From: Methanobacteriota archaeon
GTDB lineage: Archaea; Thermoplasmatota; Poseidoniia; Poseidoniales; Poseidoniaceae
Direction: 5' to 3'
Length of the DNA: 9,975 bases
NCBI GenBank assembly: GCA_002701145.1
Contig: PAEE01000022.1
Location: 32,485 to 42,459, forward strand
Shown: one piece after another, positions 6,667 through 9,975 of the stretch
Layout: the number at the start of each line of letters is the position of its first letter
How positions within the stretch are numbered: position 1 is the first letter of the stretch
The notes under the pieces: generated by a model
Databases searched by the model: none
Seen by the model: the letters and a program-made list of their open reading frames with translations, nothing else
Told to the model about the DNA's origin: nothing
Program-made: the position numbers and the translations under genes

Positions 6667-6764
6667 TGGAATCACTGCGGCCACCTGACTCCCTTGGATA
6701 AAGGCGTCGACCCACCCGTAAGGGTGGGTGAATGTGAAGAACCCCCTAGTGCCGAGGGTATGAC
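6667..6764. promoter_or_regulatory. Divergent intergenic region with likely two-way promoters
   Basis: These 98 bases lie between the start of the minus-strand TUTase operon and the plus-strand secreted-protein gene, so both promoters should be here. The only TATA-like core is GGATAAAGG (6697-6705), which reads CCTTTATCC on the minus strand. On the minus strand its distance to ATG 6666 suits a very short leader; on the plus strand it would place a transcript start near the hairpin at 6710-6729. The assignment is weak because the element is short and no BRE is clear. Confidence 0.4.
6710..6729. repeat. Perfect 8-bp inverted repeat with GTAA loop
   Basis: ACCCACCC (6710-6717), GTAA (6718-6721) and GGGTGGGT (6722-6729) form a perfect GC-rich hairpin. 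Read as plus-strand RNA, the loop GUAA is a GNRA tetraloop, a stable RNA fold, which suggests a 5'-leader structure of the secreted-protein mRNA. As DNA it could instead be a symmetrical protein-binding site in the divergent promoter. Its centre has CCC-GTAA-GGG, similar to the CCC-GTA-GGG centre (minus strand) of the hairpin at 2906-2936. Confidence 0.6.
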
Positions 6765-9197
6765 ATGCGAGGGGCCGTTGTGGTGGCATTGCTATTGTCA
6801 TTGACCCTAGTTCCTATTGCTCATGCTTCGGGAGGAGTAATCGATACTGTTGCAATAGTTGGTGACGGCGTTATTGGCGAAGGTCCAATCGATGTTAACA
6901 TCACTATTGTTGGAGTTGGTGGTGCAAGTTCAGCTTCAGTTAATTGGAGCGTTACACTTTCTGACTTTGAAGGCAATGTTATCGATTCAGACAGTGGGAA
7001 TAGTTTGGTTGATGACGGAGTCGCTACATATGTTGAAACTATGTTAGGAGATGCCCCTCTTGGAATCTCGAATCTTACAATCGCTCTTAGCGGGGATGTT
7101 GGAACTCCTGGTCAAGACCAATGGATAACATACTATTCATCAATTCAGAGGCTTCGTCCACTAGATATCTCTCTAGGAAACCCAACTTTTAATGCAGTTA
7201 ATTCAACTGGCATTGATACTGGAAATCTGACAATCAATGATGGTGATCATGTTAGAATTGATGTTCCAATAATCAATGACGGAGATGTGAATTGGAACGG
7301 TAGTCTAAATCTCTCTGTGGATTCTTTAGATCTACAGCCCCAAGATGCTAACATAAGTTCAGATTCTACTCAAGTTATCTCATTTTTTACAGGTCAGGTT
7401 TCTGAAGGCCTTCATTTAGTCAATGCATCATTGGTTGGCCCTTTAGACTCAAACTCTGCAGATGATATCGTCAATTCACAGTTTACAGTAGGCCCACCTC
7501 CTTTACCGCAAGTTGAATTGACAGTTGAACGTAATAATGAACCCCTGCCCGGTTCAGAGATCTCGTGGCATTTGATGGCTAATAATACAGGAGAATCAGC
7601 GTTTAATGGTCAATTAGTATGCCTGTTTGATGGTCATCAGTTTTTCACTAGCAATGTTTCGATACCAACCTTACAATCGGTAAATACTACTGTTTCAATG
7701 ACCTCAAAACCAGGAGAATTAGTTTGTACAACCGGTGGTGCGAGAACTAGTTCCACATCAAATGCAAGCGATCTGATTGCAATGACCTCTGCAGTATTTA
7801 TCGGTGCAGGTCATTCGACACCTTCTCTACTAGGTGGTCCATGGCATGCAGGCGACCAGATAACTCTCTCAATTCTTCTCAGGAATGAAGGTGATGCTAT
7901 TGGAAGTGCCAGTATGCAAGTCGAAATTGATGGCGAAATACAAAATGGCTCATCGACCACACTAGAAGGTGGTAAAGCAGGTGAAGTACACCATGACTTC
8001 TCTTTTACTTCAGCTGGATACCACTACGTGAATTGGAGTGTAGTTAGCGCAGATGGTGCAGTAGATTCAAATTTGACAGGTTCAATCGAAGTTCCAGTTC
8101 TTTCATCTCAAGTAATAGTGATGGAAATTGAATCTACAAGTATTGTCAATGATGGTGTTGAAATTTCTTGGGCAATCGACCTTTCCGAAGGTCGAGAAAG
8201 ATCAGTAATATTGAATTTCGGAGCATTGCAAGATGGTTTGAAAGGTGATAAAATAATCGAGGAGAGAAATTTATTGCCAGGCCGGACCTTTGGTTCAATG
8301 AATATTGGGTTCCAGGGCGGGCAACAGGTATTTGCAAGTATATTGGTAAATGATTGGACTATCGGTTTCGGTTCATATGTAGAAGATGAATTCGAAATGC
8401 CTGATTATTCAGTAATACCTCAGGTCACGGTAAGTCCTACGACTCAACCAAAACTTCCCGCCGAGGGATCTCAGGTCACAGTATTCTATACGCTGAGTAA
8501 CCAAGGTGGAGGTACAATGCCTCAGGGTCAAATTGTAATAACCGATGATGACGGAGGAATATTAGCTTCGGTTACAAGCCCAGAAATAGAGGGTAGTTCA
8601 CAAGATTCTAGCGCATTAGTTACCTGGCCTTCAGGGGACAGTGTCAAAATTATTGTCAACTGGCATATCGATGGACTGACTGTAAGTGATGAAGTGATGA
8701 TAAAATCAGATTCTGTTGAATCCGAAGAGGAGGAGTTTACAATTCCTTGGGGCGGAATTCTAGGTGGATTAGCTGTTGGAATGGTACTTATTTTCGCTGT
8801 TAGAATTAAGAATTCTCCAAGCAAAGAAAAGAAAGAAAAGAAAAAGTCAGTCAAGAAGTCTCAATCAAAGGATGAAAAGGTCGAGGTCGCTTGTCCATCA
8901 TGCGACCGCAGATTACGAGTCCCAAGCACATATTCTGGAGGCGTACGTTGCCCGGAATGTGAAACTAGATTTGATGTTAAAGGTGAAGAAAAGGTTGAAC
9001 CAGAATCTGATGAAAGCACTACAGATGTTAGTGAGGACGACAATAATTCCACTTCAGAGGATTTGTGGTCTTCGTCATCAGATGATATTCTTGGATGCCC
9101 TAAGTGTTCTCGTAAACTCAAGGTACCATATGATAGAAGGCCTGCAAAGGCAAGATGTCCTGCTTGTGAAACTATTTTTGAGGCAAGGGCTGACTAA
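6765..9197 (+). CDS. Secreted single-pass membrane protein with CARDB/Ig-like modules and two cytoplasmic zinc ribbons
   Basis: This 810-residue protein begins with a signal peptide (MRGAVVVALLLSLTLVPIAHAS, cleavage near 22). A long acidic extracellular part follows, with many N-x-S/T sequons and repeated beta modules of the CARDB/Ig-like kind: DHVRIDVPIINDGDVNWNG, GSEISWHLMANNTGESAFNG, GDQITLSILLRNEGDAIGS and GSQVTVFYTLSNQGGGTMP each open a module. Cys286 and Cys321 could form a disulfide. One membrane helix lies at about 660-681 and is followed by a Lys-rich stop-transfer stretch. Inside the cell are two zinc ribbons, C710/C713/C729/C732 and C778/C781/C798/C801, each of the form CPxC...VP...RCPxC...F, separated by an acidic Ser-rich linker. 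The function is unknown; the layout suggests an envelope adhesion or sensing protein with a cytoplasmic zinc-binding end. It is the divergent neighbour of the TUTase operon, and a DtxR regulator gene follows 30 bases later. Confidence 0.8.
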   Translation: MRGAVVVALLLSLTLVPIAHASGGVIDTVAIVGDGVIGEGPIDVNITIVGVGGASSASVNWSVTLSDFEGNVIDSDSGNSLVDDGVATYVETMLGDAPLGISNLTIALSGDVGTPGQDQWITYYSSIQRLRPLDISLGNPTFNAVNSTGIDTGNLTINDGDHVRIDVPIINDGDVNWNGSLNLSVDSLDLQPQDANISSDSTQVISFFTGQVSEGLHLVNASLVGPLDSNSADDIVNSQFTVGPPPLPQVELTVERNNEPLPGSEISWHLMANNTGESAFNGQLVCLFDGHQFFTSNVSIPTLQSVNTTVSMTSKPGELVCTTGGARTSSTSNASDLIAMTSAVFIGAGHSTPSLLGGPWHAGDQITLSILLRNEGDAIGSASMQVEIDGEIQNGSSTTLEGGKAGEVHHDFSFTSAGYHYVNWSVVSADGAVDSNLTGSIEVPVLSSQVIVMEIESTSIVNDGVEISWAIDLSEGRERSVILNFGALQDGLKGDKIIEERNLLPGRTFGSMNIGFQGGQQVFASILVNDWTIGFGSYVEDEFEMPDYSVIPQVTVSPTTQPKLPAEGSQVTVFYTLSNQGGGTMPQGQIVITDDDGGILASVTSPEIEGSSQDSSALVTWPSGDSVKIIVNWHIDGLTVSDEVMIKSDSVESEEEEFTIPWGGILGGLAVGMVLIFAVRIKNSPSKEKKEKKKSVKKSQSKDEKVEVACPSCDRRLRVPSTYSGGVRCPECETRFDVKGEEKVEPESDESTTDVSEDDNNSTSEDLWSSSSDDILGCPKCSRKLKVPYDRRPAKARCPACETIFEARAD

Positions 9198-9204
9198 ATA
9201 TAAT
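9196..9204 (+). promoter_or_regulatory. Possible TATA box for the DtxR-family gene
   Basis: AAATATAAT overlaps the stop codon of the preceding gene and is centred about 28 bases before ATG 9228, the spacing expected for a leaderless or very short-leader archaeal transcript. An SD-like AGGGGT (9218-9223) also precedes the ATG, so translation from a longer transcript is equally possible. Confidence 0.35.
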
Positions 9205-9217
9205 GAATTAAAGGAAT

Positions 9218-9223
9218 AGGGGT
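9218..9223 (+). promoter_or_regulatory. Ribosome-binding site of the DtxR-family gene
   Basis: AGGGGT lies four bases before ATG 9228. It supports this start over downstream alternatives and over leaderless translation alone. Confidence 0.5.
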
Positions 9224-9227
9224 CAAT

Positions 9228-9890
9228 ATGGGTACAGGACATTTCCAGGAATTCGAAGATGAATACCTGGAAACTTTGTACGAGTTCCATGAAAAATTCC
9301 CTGGACAAAGAGTTAGAAATGGAGATCTTGCAAAATATCTGGATGTATCCCCTGCATCAGCAACTGAAATGGTTCAGAGATTAGCAAGAGATGGCTTTGT
9401 GGATTATGTTCCATACAAAGGAGCTAGCCTAACCGAAAAAGGCCTAGAACATGGAATGATGATGAAGAGAAGGCATCGCTTAGCTGAAGTATTGTTGACA
9501 TTGTTGCCTTTTGAGGGCAATGTTCACGAGACAGCATGTAGACTCGAACATGCGTTTAATGATGATTTGGAACTATGTATTTCATTGTTGTTAGGTAACC
9601 CTACATTGGATCCATCTGGTAGGAATATCCCTCCTGCTAATTCTCGTATCGCTCCTAAATTGGAACAACATCTTTCAGACTTATCTGTCATGAGTAAGTT
9701 AGATGTTTCATCAGAGGGTGAAATAATCATGATAATGACAACATCTAATGCAAGGGCAGTCTTACAGGAAGTTGGAATAAGTGTTGGCGATATGATTGTT
9801 CGAAACGAAAATGGCTATTCTTGTAATGGCGATCCAATTCAAATTTCCAAAGATTTAGCAGACCGAATTGTACTGAGGCGAAATAAATGA
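9228..9890 (+). CDS. DtxR/MntR-family metal-dependent transcriptional repressor
   Basis: This 220-residue regulator would bind Fe2+ or Mn2+ and repress metal-uptake genes. The N-terminal winged helix-turn-helix covers about 8-75: DEYLETLYEF, then VRNGDLAKYLDVSPASATEMVQRLARDGFVDY with the recognition helix at about 42-52, and LTEKG. The dimerisation/metal domain has RRHRLAEVLL (81-90) with His83 and Glu87, and VHETACRLEHAF (99-110) with His100, Cys104, Glu107 and His108. These match DtxR His79, Glu83, His98, Cys102, Glu105 and His106. The position of DtxR Met10 is Glu12 here, closer to MntR (Asp8). NPTLDPSGRNIP (99 family-like spacing) marks the end of that domain. Residues ~150-217 look like the FeoA/SH3-like C-terminal domain. 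Its stop overlaps the next gene by ATGA, so a transport or regulated gene may follow. Confidence 0.93.
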   Translation: MGTGHFQEFEDEYLETLYEFHEKFPGQRVRNGDLAKYLDVSPASATEMVQRLARDGFVDYVPYKGASLTEKGLEHGMMMKRRHRLAEVLLTLLPFEGNVHETACRLEHAFNDDLELCISLLLGNPTLDPSGRNIPPANSRIAPKLEQHLSDLSVMSKLDVSSEGEIIMIMTTSNARAVLQEVGISVGDMIVRNENGYSCNGDPIQISKDLADRIVLRRNK

Positions 9891-9975
9891 ATCAAGATTT
9901 AGTATCACTTCGTTATAGGGAAGAGAAGTTCCATGGAATTGATAGTCAATTCTTAACCGAAGGTTTGCGACTAGT
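9887..9975 (+). CDS. Unidentified gene, 5' end only
   Basis: An ATG at 9887 overlaps the stop of the DtxR-family gene (ATGA) and opens a frame that stays open to the window edge (29 codons, beginning MNQDLVSLRYREEKFHGIDS). The fragment is hydrophilic, has no signal peptide, and is too short to recognise. The 4-base overlap supports it as a real, translationally coupled gene; given its neighbour, a link to metal homeostasis is possible but not shown. Confidence 0.6.
   Translation, partial: MNQDLVSLRYREEKFHGIDSQFLTEGLRL

Noticed and set aside
6667..6801. Upstream extension of the first operon coiled-coil protein to ATG 6801
   Set aside because: It would overlap 37 bases of the divergent gene's signal peptide, cross the likely promoter and hairpin, and add a Phe/Pro/Thr-rich stretch unlike the rest of the coil; ATG 6666 has SD-like sequences.
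8776..9219. Plus-strand frame of 147 codons in the 3' part of the secreted-protein gene
   Set aside because: The overlapping frame encodes a membrane helix and two intact zinc ribbons; this one shows no domain and is a frame shadow.
1..9975. tRNA, rRNA, CRISPR array, transposase or IS ends
   Set aside because: No conserved tRNA/rRNA segments, spaced repeats, transposase frames or terminal inverted repeats were seen on either strand.

Overview
The window looks like a piece of a marine planktonic euryarchaeon, most likely Marine Group II (Poseidoniales) or a relative. The reasons are an archaeal-type PurP, archaeal COG1340-type coiled-coil proteins, a DtxR-family regulator with archaeal-style Shine-Dalgarno and TATA-like signals, an acidic secreted protein with zinc ribbons, a moderate AT bias and very tight gene packing. 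This placement is inferred from protein content only; no rRNA or tRNA gene is present.

Minus strand (about 6666 down to 1). Seven genes run in one direction. In transcription order they are: a coiled-coil protein (6666-5839); a 693-residue protein that joins a complete eukaryote-type terminal uridylyl/adenylyl transferase (Cid1/TUTase-like) to a long coiled coil and a basic RG-rich tail (5842-3761); a GNAT acetyltransferase (3764-3276); and a small Roadblock/LC7-like protein (3276-2932). These first four are linked by 4-, 4- and 1-base stop/start overlaps, so they are almost certainly co-translated. After a 90-bp gap with a strong hairpin come a second COG1340-type coiled-coil protein (2841-1960), the purine enzyme PurP (1911-754), and the 5' part of a sodium:solute symporter (743 to the window edge). 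The symporter appears to start at a rare ATT codon.

Plus strand (6765-9975). Divergent from the coiled-coil/TUTase operon is a secreted, single-pass membrane protein. It has several CARDB/Ig-like extracellular modules and, inside the cell, two zinc ribbons. It is followed by a DtxR-family metal-dependent repressor (9228-9890) and the first 29 codons of an unrecognised gene that overlaps it by 4 bases. The 98-bp divergent intergenic region holds a perfect 8-bp hairpin with a GTAA loop.

The main item of interest is the four-gene operon. It holds a template-independent nucleotidyltransferase that keeps the catalytic aspartates and the histidine linked to UTP preference in yeast Cid1, coupled to coiled-coil proteins, an acetyltransferase and a Roadblock protein. 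If real, this would be an archaeal RNA-tailing (possibly uridylation) module of a kind usually regarded as eukaryotic.
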